Assembly: GCA_932521035.1 (NCBI GenBank)
Contig: OW051495.1
Location: 4,588,001 to 4,652,000 of the forward strand
DNA length: 64,000 bases
Origin: Oscheius dolichura
Lineage: Eukaryota > Nematoda > Chromadorea > Rhabditida > Rhabditidae
Direction: 5' to 3'
The notes under the pieces are model-generated. The model was not told the DNA's origin and did no database searches. It saw nothing but the letters and a program-made list of their open reading frames with translations. The position numbers and the translations under genes are program-made. Each line of letters starts with the position of its first letter. The first letter of the stretch is position 1. Of this stretch, positions 36,475-48,497 are shown piece by piece.

Positions 36475-36958
36475 ATGTTCTCCTGTGTCAGCGGAGTTGC
36501 CTGCTGCTTGGGCTTTCTGTCAGGTATAGTTTTCTCCAAATAGAGAATATTCTGTCAGATTACGATACTGGCATGTTCTTCCGTCCTCCCCGATTCATTT
36601 TCCGAAGTGGCAACGTGAGGCCATCCCTGATATCCGGACGAGGCTTATTTCGTCCCGGGCTCAACGACTACAGCAATTCATTTCGCCTAGCTGAACCCAA
36701 CTTTGGAAGAATTTCGAAGGTAGTTCGGAATTGTTGAATATATCGAAGATCATACAGAGATCGGCACCCGAAGAACCAAAGAAGCCAAAGATCACTTTCA
36801 TTCCGAGACGAGGAACTGTTCAACAGGAAATCGACCTTGACAAACTGGGAGTAGACAAGCTGCCCTTCGAGCTCCTCCAGATTGAGATGGACGACGAGAG
36901 CCAACCCGACTACATCAACGAGGTCCACGACAACAACTTCATAATGCCCGTGTACTGA
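36475..36958 (+). CDS. Small secreted protein, unidentified
   Basis: Exon 1 starts MFSCVSGVACCLGFLS (signal-like). A 35-nt intron (about 36524-36558) joins in phase to DYDTGMFFRPPRFIFRSG, then a 29-nt intron (about 36721-36749) leads to IIQRSAPEEPKKPKITF. A continuous frame from 36465 without the first intron is also open, so the N-terminus is uncertain. The middle is rich in Arg, Phe and Gly (ISGRGLFRPGL); the C-terminal half is acidic (IDLDKLGVDKL, MDDESQPDYINEV) and ends MPVY. No cysteine pattern or known family. Poly(A) signal 11 nt after the stop. Confidence 0.6.
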
Positions 36959-37425
36959 GTGGCCATCGAATAAAGCGATCAAACTGTTCACTGTGCCGTC
37001 GAACGGGATGCGGGGCGGGAAGGTGGCAGTCGGCGCGTGCCCGTAGATATCCGTGTCTTGATCGCGAAGTGATCTTGTTGGTCTCTAATTTATTGTCGAA
37101 AAATGTTGCACTTTATTTGCAGATAATGTGTTGTTGAGAAGGATCCCGTGACAAGAGGGAGCTGTTTGTAAACAGCACAAAAAGGCTAAACAGAAGAGAG
37201 TGGCCATACCGGGGCAGAATAGATCGAGGGGACCAAAGCCCAAAAAATGGTGGTGTTGTTGTATTTTTCCGTATAAAAAATGGCTACTCGAGAGATCTTC
37301 CGAAAACAGTTGGAACCCGTTCCGCCTCCTTACGTCGTGGTCTTCGTTCGCTCGCTGATACCCGCTGACCACCCTCAACCCCAGTTCTAGGCTCGTCCGC
37401 TTCGAGACTTCCTTCTCCTGTAAAA
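36959..37425. other. Intergenic spacer
   Basis: About 470 nt between two plus-strand genes; no supported exon. Confidence 0.45.
36969..36974 (+). terminator. Poly(A) signal AATAAA
   Basis: AATAAA shortly after the stop of the small secreted protein gene at 36958. Confidence 0.65.
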
Positions 37426-38647
37426 TGAACCGACCTCCACTGACCACCATCCCTCAACATCTCCTCATCAACTGTATCCAAAAGGTCACACTCGCCTCTC
37501 TTCCCCCATCTCACTGTTTTAGATGGAACCGCGGGCATTTGCTCGGGCCTATCGGTCTTGCTCGGCCATCATGGATCACATCGAATCGAATGAAAGACGG
37601 ATCAGTATCTCTCTTCCACACAAATTATATATTGAAACGGTGAGAAACGCTTGTACTTCTCTCACTCTATACCTTAGATCTCCGACGGAAATGTGATAGT
37701 GGTGAAGGCCACCAAGGGACAGGGTCTTGTGTTCTGGTCGAAGACTTTCTCTCCCGAAGAGTTCATCGAGGTTGGTATTCCCAGCCTGGCCTGCTTCAAC
37801 TTAACTGCTATTTCTATTCAATTCAACTCACCCTCCCATGGTAGGTGGTCTACTGTAATGTATTCAGACGGATTTCAGTAGAGGGATACATCGGCCAGCT
37901 GTTGACTACCTTCCAACGATACAGAATAACAGCCCGACGTGGCTCCGTCTCCCACAGCAATCCTTATATTGGTGAAATTGTAAAGGCTCTTCGATTGAAG
38001 GAATTGGAAGTCAGGGGGCCCATTTACAACCCCTTCGCCGAGAGTTGGCTCTTTTCGGACGAGGTCCACTCCCTTGTGAGTTGGATACAATGCCATGAAT
38101 ATATGTGTCTATGTTTAGAAACAATTGACAGTAGACCGTACAGATGGCCCACAGGCCGAGCATCTCCTGAGGCACGTAGCACCCCGCTGTCAATCTGTCG
38201 ATTTGAAATTTATGGGAAAAGTGGAACTGTATCTAGGGCTGATGGCCAGCTGCCTCAAGGTTTGTGTAGTTACTTGGAACACCTTCAAATTGCCCTTAGA
38301 ATATTCAACACCAAGGAGAGATGAGGATTGGCAAAGTGAGTATTGCCCAGATCGGCGAGGATGTGCCCACTGCCGCCGTCTTGGAACGATTCAACGGCAT
38401 CGAGTACAAAGTGATCGAAGAGCCGGACCACTCACTTCTTGTGTTTCCCTTCAAAGACAACGGTCGTCTTCTGTTGGCCTGGAGGAAGTACTACACTCCC
38501 TTGAAGAAACTGCGAGGAATCAACTTCACTTATGGGACTGTGAGAGACGAGGAGGACGCGAGGAGATTCTACCAGATGGTCTATTCCAAGATGCAGAGAG
38601 AAGCTGTCGAGCGAGGGGTCAAGTCGATCCGGAGCAGATACCTCTAG
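37426..38647 (+). CDS. F-box-like protein 1
   Basis: Starts with a degenerate F-box: LTTIPQHLLINCIQK, intron, MEPRAFARAYRSCSAIMDHI. F-box proteins normally recruit targets to SCF ubiquitin ligases through SKP1; the motif here is weak, so the role is inferred. Later blocks: ISISLPHKLYIET, VIVVKATKGQGLVFWSKTF, YIGEIVKALRLKELEV, HLLRHVAPRCQSVDLKF and a C-terminal Lys/Arg helix ending SIRSRYL. The first intron cuts immediately after a Lys in the box and is followed by a Met codon, exactly as in the second F-box-like gene at 46651. That makes the two likely distant paralogues. Introns are 38-80 nt. Confidence 0.65.
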
Positions 38648-38696
38648 AAGCTCCTTCTCTTGTAGATATGTGTGTATTTGTATATATTGACGAGGA

Positions 38697-38702
38697 AATA
38701 AA
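38697..38702 (+). terminator. Poly(A) signal AATAAA
   Basis: AATAAA 50 nt after the stop of F-box-like protein 1. Confidence 0.65.
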
Positions 38703-38853
38703 GATGTATGGAGTGAGAAGGAATGGTGTCTCAAATGAATTGTGTACCCATTGGCTCGGGTAGTAACAAATCAAATCCAGCCGATCGCCTCTTTTGTTTA
38801 CTTTTTCTGAGTCATTCCCCGGTGGCACAAGTCTCTCATTGGCACCTCTCAGT

Positions 38854-41800
38854 ATGTCTCAGTCATCCGCCGACGAAGCCATCCACCAGTTCCGGGTAAG
38901 TCCTAATGGTCCTCATCTCCCCATTTGCCGTTTTGCATCCTAAAGAATAAGCTCAAAATGAAAGTGACCCCGCATAACAATCAGTTCCTCTCCAAAAATA
39001 GAAGAAATGTTTCGTCTCTCCCCTCGAGACCATTCTTTGATCATTTTCGCGTAAACGAGACCGTAGGCTCATTTTGCCCCCAAATCTGTCAGGAGCCGTT
39101 CGAACCGCAAACAAAGGTGACGGTCGGGAAAACCTCTGCGTGAAATCATCGAGGAAGTACGGGGGAGAGTAAGAGATCTATAAAGTGTTCACTGGGAGGC
39201 TATAAGAGATGTCTCAGGAGCTGGTGGATGCTGCTACTGCCGAGGGCCCGAGTGATGACATCCCGATGCGGCAATGGTTGACCGCTGAGACAGACCGTCC
39301 CTCGCTGTCCGATGGAGAACAGACAGGTATATCCCCTATTTTCGACAGCTACAGTATCCCGTCTATTATGCTGTTATCCCCACATCCAGATCAGAATCTT
39401 CCCCCTCAAAAATATTGCAACGTTTATAAAAGCTGCCAGCTGAGCACACGCGTATCTTTTTTGGGGGCGTCATGGAACATGGCTGAACTGTGCTGCCGGC
39501 CGGCCCTCGTCCCAACTGTGCCGGTAGACCCCCGGGGGTCCGTTGAGGAAATGTTTGTGTTTTCGTGGCGATTGCTTAGCCCCGTCGCACGATCTCTCCC
39601 TCGGGCGCTGACCTACCCGCCGTTCCTAAAATTCTCTCCATAAGGTGTCAATCTGTCCCTCTGCCAGCCGGGGTCACTTCTGTTTTGTCCGGCCGCCGTC
39701 TGTATTTGCAGCTGACCGAACCGGACTCCTCCGTTCCGGACGGCCCCTCATGTTCCGGTCGCCGAATTACATATCACTTCACTTTTTCACTCCTTAATTC
39801 TTCCTGAGACCCTAAAAACAGGCGTCCCCTGCTCCCGTCCCCTCCCGTCTCGTCCGTTTTAATTGATAGAGCCCCGTAATAACAACTAATGACGTTTGGA
39901 GTCGCTGTGATTCTTGCTTGAGTCACTCGGCGCCGCTCTCCCCTTCCTTCCCCTTCTAGCCCATGAAAATAGTTATAATCAAGGCCAGAACAAAGGCCAG
40001 GTGCCTGACCGGTCGGAATACCTTCAATTCACAATATTCAATGGCTATTTTAAGGGGGCCACACAGGGGCCCGACCCCTCGTCCGCTGTTTCTCGGCTCA
40101 ACCCGGTAGGGTACAGCTGCCCTCGAGGAAGTTCTCCTTCGTCAAGAGAAGAAGCACCTCCGGCAACAGAGGCAGCCACGTGGCCTTCACCAACGCCTGG
40201 CTCTCCACGTCGAATTTCGAGTCAGCTGAATACACAGAGATTGAAAATGGCAAGAGTTACAGATTGAACGAAGACGAGCATTGTGCAGCGCCTATGGAAA
40301 TGCAAATCCCAGCGACTACGATCGAAGAAGTGAGTTTGACTCGGCCCGGGGGGATAGACTGTCGCCTAGGTAGAAGAAGTGGTACACGAGAAGGGATTCT
40401 CCCGACAAGCGTCGTTGGCCTCCGTCGAGAGCTCCTCCCTTCCCGAAGAGCCGCGATGTGCCGAGGAGATCTGGATCCGCAGCAGCCACGCGAGGAGCTC
40501 CATGCTGACGGCACTGTCGGCCTTTTACTGTCTTTTTATTACGATTTTTGCCCTAGTGTTAGAATTGTCCCATCTCCTGTCGGGAGAAGCGGAACGGAAA
40601 GTGAACACGAAGGACATGGTACGTGGCCGAGGCGGGCCGGCAGAGTCGTCTTCAGATATTCGGCATCTACATGTACGGTATCGGAATCCTCTTCTTCGGC
40701 TACATGTACATCGTCCTCCTCCTCAACCCCCGGTGGTACTCCACCGTCGCCTCCTGCAAGGTCTCTTTCCTCCTCTTCCTACCCATCCACTCCCTTCAGA
40801 ATATCCTCAAATGTTTCCCGTCGACAGCCTCCGAGGATACGCTGTCCTCCGCCGCCGCCACAGTCCGCCGGGTGACGCATGCCTCTCCGTCGGCTGGAAG
40901 TCTCTTCCTCCGTCTTGGGGCCATCGTCTTCGGCGTGGTCGGAGTCGTCTACTACGCCTTCCTGATCTTCCTGTGTGCCGTCGACAACACGTGCTCCCCG
41001 TTAAATGTCTCCCTCGACACTTGTGCCATCATCTTCATTTTCACCCAGATGCGTGAGTCATCCACTGTCATACCTACCTTTTCTCCAGATTTTATATTTT
41101 GCAACTGGAAACTCACGATAACCGGGTCACATTTCATCGCGAGGCTAGGAACCATGCACTTGGTCTCGGCAAATTTGGTGAGATAGTGGTGAGACAAAGT
41201 TTAATTTTAGTTTTAGTGGACGTGGATAAGGTACGTCTTAATGGAGGAGGGAGTGATGGAGAAGGAGATCAGGTGAGTATTCTAGACCAACCCGGTAATT
41301 GTATATCAGGGAGGTCTTCACCAACCGGAACAACGCGACCAACAGCCTGGACTCTCATGAAGATGCCGAACACCGCAGTGGGGATCAAAGCTGCTTCGCT
41401 GCCGAATGTATGCTCGGTTCCCTCTCCGAGGTATGTCTCATTCCCTTCGATGGTTCTTATAATGCGCCGATCGGTACAAAGAATGAAAATGAAAGGAACC
41501 ATACACAAAAAGCAAAAAACCAGCTCCCCAAAGGAATCGAACCCGTGCAGTTTTTAGAATTCCAGACTGGTTCTTTACAAGTTGCGCCACTTTGCCACCT
41601 TGTGTACGGCTGTTCTGTAAAATGACAAGATTTTCCTGTAACCATAAAACGAAAAAGTCAATTTTGCCTCATAAATATATTTTTCTCAGGCGATGTACAC
41701 GGCGATCGTTGAATATTCCTTGATAGCGGCAGCGGTCATGCATATAGTTTGGCGGAACGTCGGGAGAGTGAGCCAGGGTGCCATCTACACCAAGAGGAAG

Positions 41801-42621
41801 CACCAGATCCGGGTCGACTGCTCGAAGACGACCACGGGCCTCTTCCTGGGACTGGCCTTTCTTGCCTTCACCTTCACTTCGATGGTCGTCTACTACGGCT
41901 TCTCGATGTTGAAACAGCAGAAAGAGGCGGCCTGGGTCTACGCCCTGACCGACATGTTCCAGGTAGTCCTCCTCTCGATCGGCTATAATCCCCTTCCAGT
42001 ATATCTGTTCCACTCTGGGATGTGTTATAGCAATCTACCAGATGCGATCTCTCCGCTACATCAGCCAGGATAAACATGGGGACAGGAATGATCAAGAACT
42101 GCTTGATCAGATTCTCCTGACCCTTGGCCTCGTCGGAGAACTCATTTATTCAGTTGCGGGACTCGTCGGCCTCACGGGAGACACCACCTGGCAGCCGTTG
42201 ACGTTTCTTCTCCTCTATGTCCACATCTTCCGCCTTATCCAGGTGCTCCCCTTCCTCTAATTGAGTATCTTCTAGTTCAGGTCGGACTCCAGACATTTCT
42301 CCTCTATATGGCCACCCGAGTCCGAGTGAGGGCAGCCGACATGGAGTCCCAGCCCGGAAAGCAAGCCGTCACCTTCCTGTTGGCCGCCAACTTGGCCATA
42401 TTCATCATGAACTTGTTCGAATCCGAGAAGGCGGGTGTCTCCGAGATTATTATCGGTAAGAATCCCTTTTCTCCCCCGATAACAGTTCAGATTTCTACGG
42501 CAAGCGGTCGTGGGTCTTCCTGGTCCGTAGTTTTTCGCCCCTGACCATATTTTACCGTTTCCACAGTTCTGTTTGCTTCGCTGAAATCTGGAAGAATGTC
42601 TATGCCCGAAAGAGGGGGTGA
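38854..42621 (+). CDS. Otopetrin-family proton channel
   Basis: Multi-pass membrane protein of the otopetrin (OTOP) family, proton-selective channels. A short first exon MSQSSADEAIHQFR (38854-38895, phase 0) can join across a long intron to SRKFSFVKRRSTS at 40117. Then: HEKGFSRQASLASVESSSLP (cytoplasmic), MLTALSAFYCLFITIFALVL (TM1), IFGIYMYGIGILFFGYMYIV (TM2), YYAFLIFLCAVDN, CNWKLTITGSHFIARLGTMH with WTWIRYVLMEE (conserved otopetrin block), YSLIAAAVMHIVWRNVGRV, GLFLGLAFLAFTFTSMVVYY, GLVGELIYSVAGLVGL and AVTFLLAANLAIFIMNLFE. The C-terminal signature is FYRFHSSVCFAEIWKNVY followed by ARKRG. Stop at 42621. The N-terminal exon choice is uncertain; the rest is clear. Confidence 0.9.
41523..41596 (-). 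pseudogene. tRNA-Arg(UCU)-like relic inside an otopetrin intron
   Basis: 74 nt on the minus strand. It has the A-box-like TGGCGCAAC, an anticodon-loop region TGGAATTCTAA with anticodon TCT, and a B-box GGGTTCGATTCC. A T6 run directly after the 3' end looks like a Pol III terminator. Acceptor (GGCAAAG versus GGGGAGC) and anticodon stems do not pair, so it is probably a decayed copy rather than a working tRNA. Confidence 0.55.
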
Positions 42622-42676
42622 TGTCATTTATGAGAGAGATATGTACAGAGTTCTATGGGTACTGCTCGTGTAACTT

Positions 42677-42682
42677 AATAAA
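42677..42682 (+). terminator. Poly(A) signal AATAAA of otopetrin gene
   Basis: AATAAA 56 nt after the otopetrin stop, just before the convergent MAM-like gene end. Confidence 0.65.
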
Positions 42683-42706
42683 CATATTACCGGTATCAGT
42701 GTCACT

Positions 42707-45700
42707 CTAGATGGCCGGGCACTCGTCCGCCTCCACGAAGACGTCGTCGATGGCACAGACGCCCTTCCGTTTGCCCACGATCATCTCGCATTCGAAGGCC
42801 AATTGTCTCGTCTCGGCCGGACAGGTCACCCTCAGCTGTCTCCATTTCCGTCGACTCTTTCCGATATCCGTGGAAAACGGACAGAAGTCATCGCAGCACA
42901 CCCGCAACCTCATCCCTTTTGTAGCCTCCCAGGCTCTAAACCGGACCGTGAAGGTGTCCGCATACGAGACCTGAAACGAACGAACGTGAAGCCTTGTGTG
43001 ATTCTTACGGTCAATGACAACGAGGCCAGTTGCTGTGGTTCTAGGAACACCCCGGCGAACCGTTTGTTTTGGGGAGAGAAGTGAGCTGCAATTCATACCA
43101 TATACCCTATAACCCAGATGAGCTTACGTGCTCTGTCGACGCGTGTTCCATTCGGCGAGAACGAGCCGACCCAATTGGACCAAGAGCGGATCACATAAAT
43201 CGGAGCAGCCTGAACCATCACCTAATCATTGGCTCTCCCGCTCCCCACCTCCACCGATCGAGTGTTCCGTCTCTTGTTCTTCTGTCTCCTTGTCAACTCG
43301 TCGTATGATGTCTCGAATCGGCAGAAGTCTCCCTTCTCGAAGGAACACATCGTCTGCGAGCAGAGCTCCCCCAGTTCGCGTGCCTTGGCATCCCTTAAAA
43401 GGCCGTCGTCCTCTTTTGATCCCTCCTTCCTCGTGGGCTAATTCCCCCCGTCGACAAGTTCCTACCGTTGTGCTTGTTTCAGTTCTGTCTCCAGTAATTG
43501 GGTCAATTCATCTACAGTAGCAACCCGCTCGTCTACCATTTTTGGACGGCGAGAGTGACGTGGCCGCTGTCGTCTCTGATAAATATGTTGTAGTCTCCTT
43601 GGTCTCTCACCTTCTTTCCCGATTCCCCTTTCCTCAATTCCTGTGGCCACCTGGCTTCTTCCGGAATGGCACTGATGGTTGTCGGGATTTGGATGTCCGG
43701 CTCAATCCTCCCGAAGGGTTGCTCAGTCGGTTCCAGCTCTACCCTGCCGATCTCCGTCGTCTCCTCCACCTGCTGTATTCTGTTTCCTCTGGCCTGGCTC
43801 AGCAGTCTCTTCTGATTGTCAATCAGATCCTGGAGTCTGTTCCTCCTGTTCGCCAGCTGTTCCAATATTTCCAGTTGTTCCAGTGTCTTCCGTTTCATTT
43901 CCAATATTTTGTCCATCTGCAGATAATCCAACACCGGCGGTATTTGCTGCTCCCCCCGCAGCTCTTTCACCAGTTCGGGCATGTTTAAACTCCCGGCTGC
44001 CAGCTCCAAGTCATTCACCACCGACTGCTCGGCCACTTTTCGAATCTTCGGCTCAATTTCTGGATGGATAGTCAAAGGAGGAGGGAGAGTAGTCGGTTTC
44101 CGACGAGGATGCCAAAGGGGCTGTGGTGCAATTGGCCTGAAAGGAACTGGAGGAGGGGCCATGAGGATAGAAGACATGTTGAGGAAGGCGGGCCGAGGAG
44201 TCCACCAGATGGTGTCTTCGATGGGCATGGAAGGAGTGGTACTCGGCGAAGGAACCTCACTCCATACATCTGCTTCACTTCTCGGTGGAGCAGTTACTTC
44301 GGTAATAAACGATGGGAAGGTCGATTCATCAAAGAACGGAGACGGGGTGCCTCGGCTGAAGAACGACGTGGTCTGGAAATCACTTCGAGTCGGTGGAGGA
44401 GGAGTGAAGCTGGGCGGTGGAGGAGGCCCCATAACCAATGGATCGCCTTCCCTTTCTTGTTCGAAGAACACAGGAGGAGTTGGAGGAGCAGTCGTTGTCT
44501 CGAAAACAGGGACAGGTGGACGTGGCCCCATGATGAGAGGGTCCGGGAGAATCGGGAAAGATGCTTCCTCGTCTCGGGAATGTTGAAGGAAAGACGGGAA
44601 TATAACGGGCGCCCGGGTTGTAGTGGGCTGTGTTGTGGTCACTGTGGTAGTTGGACCAGTCGTTGTCGTCGCCGTTGTCGTAGCTGTCGTCGTCGTGGTG
44701 GGAGTTGTTGTAGGCACCGTTACTAATGAAGTGTCCTGATCCGGTCCGGTGATGTCATTGATCTGCCCCTCCCATTGGTTTATAAACCGTACAATCTGTC
44801 TTCCAAGGGCGTCCTGTCCCAGTACAATTGGTCCTGTAGTTGTTGTCCTTACAGTGGTCGTCTCCTCCGTGGCTGCTGTAGTATCGAAACTGGAGATGTC
44901 ATTGAATGATTCGATGTTGTCCAAATCTAAGAAGATCGGCGACATGGCCACGTTGTTCGTCCTGAAGTGCCCCCGTTACTCGAGAAGGGTTGCTGCCTAC
45001 CCAAATGTCCTGGGTCGCGTTTTTTCCTCTTGTTGCAAAGACATTTTTCTATCCAACTTCGCTTTCAAGGAGTAATACATCGATTTTAGCTAAACCGACG
45101 CGTGGATAAGAAACTCCCTGCTCACCTGTCCATACGTTTTCATGAGGTCTTCCTCGTCCGACTGCCGGCCATCTGGTGGCAGCGGTGGAAAGGTCTCATC
45201 TGATTGGGAAATGCCCCTCCAAAGAGGATTTTCGCCGGCCAGCGTCGTCCCTAAAGCGCCTCATATTATTCTTCCTGACTGCACTTTAGAATACCATAGC
45301 AATTAGTTTCGTGACCGCAATTTGTCTAGGGGGGAACAATTTCCGAGCGTGTCGGTGACAGAAAAGATGAGCGGTTCCGTGCCTTTGTTGGACGGTTAAA
45401 AAGTGCCGAGACCACCCGCGAAAGAGGAGCTAATTTTTGAGGAATTTAACGTTGGTCTTTTGGTTCGGCGAGGGGGAACCTGTGGCCTGTTGTGTTCTCA
45501 ATGGGGCGAGGGAAGAAGTCCTCGGCCACCAAAATCAACCCCATTAATCTGCTTGGCTAGTGGCCAAGCCGACAACTTTTTCACTCTATGTCATTTGAAC
45601 GGCAAACAAGATTTCAGAAGATAATGGACGCCAATGAATAGAAAAAACGACCGGGGTCTGCTGGGAACTGACCACTTCGGAGGAGGCGCGGTGTTCCCTT

Positions 45701-45886
45701 AATTTGGGGGGAATGGGACAGATTTCGCTAGGACTATTAGAGAGGAGACTCTCCTGTGCAAGAGTAGCATATTGTCATATTATCTAGACTAGAGGGAGTA
45801 CGGTAGGGGACGAGGTTATACTGAGAATATAACAGACCTGAGAGGAGAAGGGCATGGAGGAGGAGGAGAAGCATGCAACCGGCCAT
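42707..45886 (-). CDS. Secreted mucin-like protein with C-terminal MAM-like domain
   Basis: Exon 1 (45886-45838) encodes signal peptide MAGCMLLLLLHALLLS. Phase-compatible exons follow: DETFPPLPPDGRQSDEEDL, then LKSMYYSLKAKLDRKMSLQQ, then a long exon from about 44966 down to about 43600. The long exon holds a Thr-rich O-glycosylation-type stretch (TTTTGPTTTVTTTQPTTTR), a Pro-rich region and a coiled coil (LQMDKILEMKRKTLEQLEIL). A 35-nt intron then leads to RRPKMVDERVATVDELTQLL. Finally come Cys-rich exons SQTMCSFEKGDFCRFETSY, YVIRSWSNWVGSFSPNG, FAGVFLEPQQLASLSL and the last exon with RVCCDDFCPF and CAIDDVFVEADECPAI. The C-terminal part fits a MAM-like beta-sandwich (start CSFEKGDFC, end DDVFV). 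Basic stretches (RRQRPRHSRR, RRQKNKRR) could be cleavage sites. Probably extracellular matrix or surface coat; exact family not known. Confidence 0.75.
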
Positions 45887-46650
45887 GCACGGTTGAGGGA
45901 GGAGTGCCGCTGGCGCTGATACTATCGGCCGACGACGGAGGCGGCACGGCGCGGAGAGAGTCCGTCACCTCTAATTGTGGCCGGAAAGCGAAAGAATTTC
46001 ACTTTTTGTGCGCCCCGTGGTGGGTTGGAGAATGCTGGAACGGAGGATGGCAAATGGGATTGACTTTTAGACTAGCCAAAGAGCCGAGAAGAGGCAGCTG
46101 GAACGGATTAAAAATGGCTGGGGCAACTCTGGGAAAGTCCGAAACTACGAAAAGAGAGAAGATCCATTTTGGAGCAGGTGTCCGGACGGCATTTTCCGAA
46201 GATTTTGTACACCTTTTTTCCTTGAAAGCTATGCGCCCCAGCCAGATGAAAAGAAAACAGGCGATCCGAGAATCCGATTGGGATGATAGATAAGGCCTCT
46301 GAAAAAAACAATTTTCCGCCTTCCCCGGTGGACAGCAGCCTCTTTTTATGAATAAGTTCTTCGGAAACTGCCTTAGGTGAGAACGGAGGAGCGGCGAAAG
46401 CGGGACGGATCCCCTTTGACCCGGGTCGCCGAAGCTAGGGAACAGAATCAGCTGTCGTCTTCTTTGTCCCTCGGATCCCAGCTGGATGGGCCGCCACCCC
46501 CTCGCTTTCTGTTTTGTTCTAGAACCGCAGATGGCCGACAAAGCTAAAAGTCTACGCGGTTGCGTGACCTGATACTGGTCCGTTTTCGCTTTAGCTGTGC
46601 ACTGGTAGCGTCCTCCATTCCGTGATCTACTCCCACTTCGTTCAGCCCGT
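45887..46650. other. Divergent upstream region
   Basis: About 760 nt between the starts of two divergent genes. A long antisense open frame crosses it (45999-46841) but has no family likeness and overlaps the first exons of the F-box-like gene. Confidence 0.5.
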
Positions 46651-47795
46651 ATGGATCTCGCCTGTCTGACCGTCATCGACCTGCTCTCCGTCTTCAATAA
46701 GGTATCCACCCTCCTCTGTCCCGTCATCCTCTTCCTCCTCCAGATGACATGTCGCTCCCTCTGCCAGATGCAGCAGACGTGTAAATGGGTAGCCGCCTTA
46801 CAGGCAACGTATCGCCGGTACACCCACCACCCGTCCCACAAGCTACGGGTCGATCTGAAGAAGTCTTATGAAACTGTAAGGAATTGCTTCTCCCTTATAA
46901 AGACATTTTCAGTTTGGTTTCTTTTCTTTTGTTCAAAATGAGAAGAGCTATCCCGTGGATGTCCCCAGCGTCATGGAGCACTCCTTCACCCACGTCGAGT
47001 TCGTGTCCGAAGGCACCACCGTGAGAATATCCGACTGTAAACCAAGGAAACTCCCCGTTCAGGACCGACGACAAAACCACTGTAGCGAGGAGCAGACGTC
47101 ATTTTTAATGAAAGTGTTCTCGCTAATGAAATGGACAGAGACACATATCGAACTGCAGGTCAACGTCTGCCTCGAAGTGCTCGAAGTCATCCAGACCTCC
47201 TTTGTGACCGCCTTCTTTTTAACGGATAAACTACCGGTATGTCCTATCTTCTCGAGGAGAGACTGCCTCCTCCTTCAGGACACGGTCCGTACCCACGGAT
47301 TCCAAATGGACATCTTCGAACCGGACTGGCACCCGCTGCCCTTCGTCGAGAAGTGCATCGTCAAGTCCCTCAACATCATGACGATGATCTCCTCTCTTCG
47401 GACCGTCATCTGGGTATGTCACCCCTATCGAGAGATATAAATAAGCCCTTCAGGATTGGTATAACCACATGAACAACTCGCTGACTCGCTTCGAGACGGG
47501 CCACTGGTGTCAGGCGGTGAAGCAATCCCGGGAGCAAATTCTCCGGAACGTGACTGGCAAGATGTTTCCGTGGCTGGAGTCGGCCATCATCCCCCACCTG
47601 CCGGCCGAGTGTTTGAAGAAGATCCACGTGGCCGAGACGGAGACGGTCAGTAGCGAGTGGGCATTCCTCGTCCAGCGGCCGGACGGTGCCCGAGGGCGGA
47701 TCTCTTTTCTGATGGACGAACGCGACGAGCACAAGGGGACAGACGCCCAGCGGTTTCTGCTACATAGACTGCTATTCATCCCCAACTGCATTTGA
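46651..47795 (+). CDS. F-box-like protein 2
   Basis: Begins with an F-box-like segment: LTVIDLLSVFNK, 42-nt intron, MTCRSLCQMQQTCKWVAALQ (the C-x-x-W fits the F-box end). Possible SCF substrate adaptor, by inference. Further exons: VDVPSVMEHSFTHVEFVSEG, EEQTSFLMKVFSLMKW with LQVNVCLEVLEVIQTSFV, FQMDIFEPDWHPLPFVEK, and a long last exon WYNHMNNSLTRFETGHW to LLHRLLFIPNCI. The C-terminal half resembles nothing recognised, though its alternating strand pattern is common in nematode F-box associated domains. Introns are 36-70 nt and mostly phase 0. The K|M intron position matches F-box-like protein 1. Confidence 0.65.
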
Positions 47796-48424
47796 CCTCG
47801 GATCTTATTGTTTATATATTGAGTATAAATATGTATCTGGGTGCACTTCTGTAGCAGAGCAAAGAATGTGTGGCGGTTGTCCGATAAAGAGTAACAAGCA
47901 CAGGGCATCCTCTCAGAATGTAGCCGACGCGGCTGATAACCCCGAGAGGAGCACAGGGCGAGTGTGTCCGATTGAAATAGACACACGAAATAGGAGGACG
48001 AGTCTCTGTCTGGCCAGTACTTCCGGTGGCCGAGTAACCAGTCGCATATTATGCGATCTTTCGGTCCCCGGCAGACGCCCGTGATTGTTGCCCCATGTGA
48101 TGGAGGAGGTCCATGTTGACGTCTGTTTTGGCTGGAGTGAGTGCGCGTCGTCCTTTATCTGTCTGTCTCTCCCAGGACGTCCTGTCCCCGGCCCGTTATA
48201 AGCGCTTCCCCGTACTGCTTATCGGTCTGTTCCTTCCCTCCCGGTATGTTTCTCTCCAGTTAATTTGTGTCTGCTCCCTCCCGCTGCCAGACGGTCTCCT
48301 GTTTACAGGCCCAGTACAATATAAATAAAGTTCCCCTTCCTTTGTTTGATCTTGGAACCTCTTTGAGGAAAACAGCCCCACGTTTTCCCTTCCCGATAGG
48401 ATCAACGAAAAACACGCCAATACC
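47796..48424. other. Intergenic spacer
   Basis: About 630 nt; an AATAAA at about 48324 is far from either gene. No exon supported. Confidence 0.45.
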
Positions 48425-48497
48425 ATGTTCTGTTCCTTTCTCTCTCTCCTACCCCTTCCTCTTCCATTCTCTCCTTCTAATAGTCGTCTTCCAGAAA

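Noticed and set aside
39209..39643. Possible otopetrin first exon starting MSQELVDAATAEG
   Set aside because: Its donor at about 39326 leaves phase 1, which does not fit the exon at 40117; the 38854 exon fits in phase 0.
43542..44726. Long plus-strand open frames over the mucin-like gene
   Set aside because: Antisense shadows of the Thr/Pro-rich exon; no splice signals of their own.
45999..46841. 280-residue open frame on the minus strand
   Set aside because: It overlaps the first exons of the F-box-like gene and the divergent promoter, has biased composition (Arg, Trp, Cys) and no family likeness; likely a shadow of GC-rich DNA.
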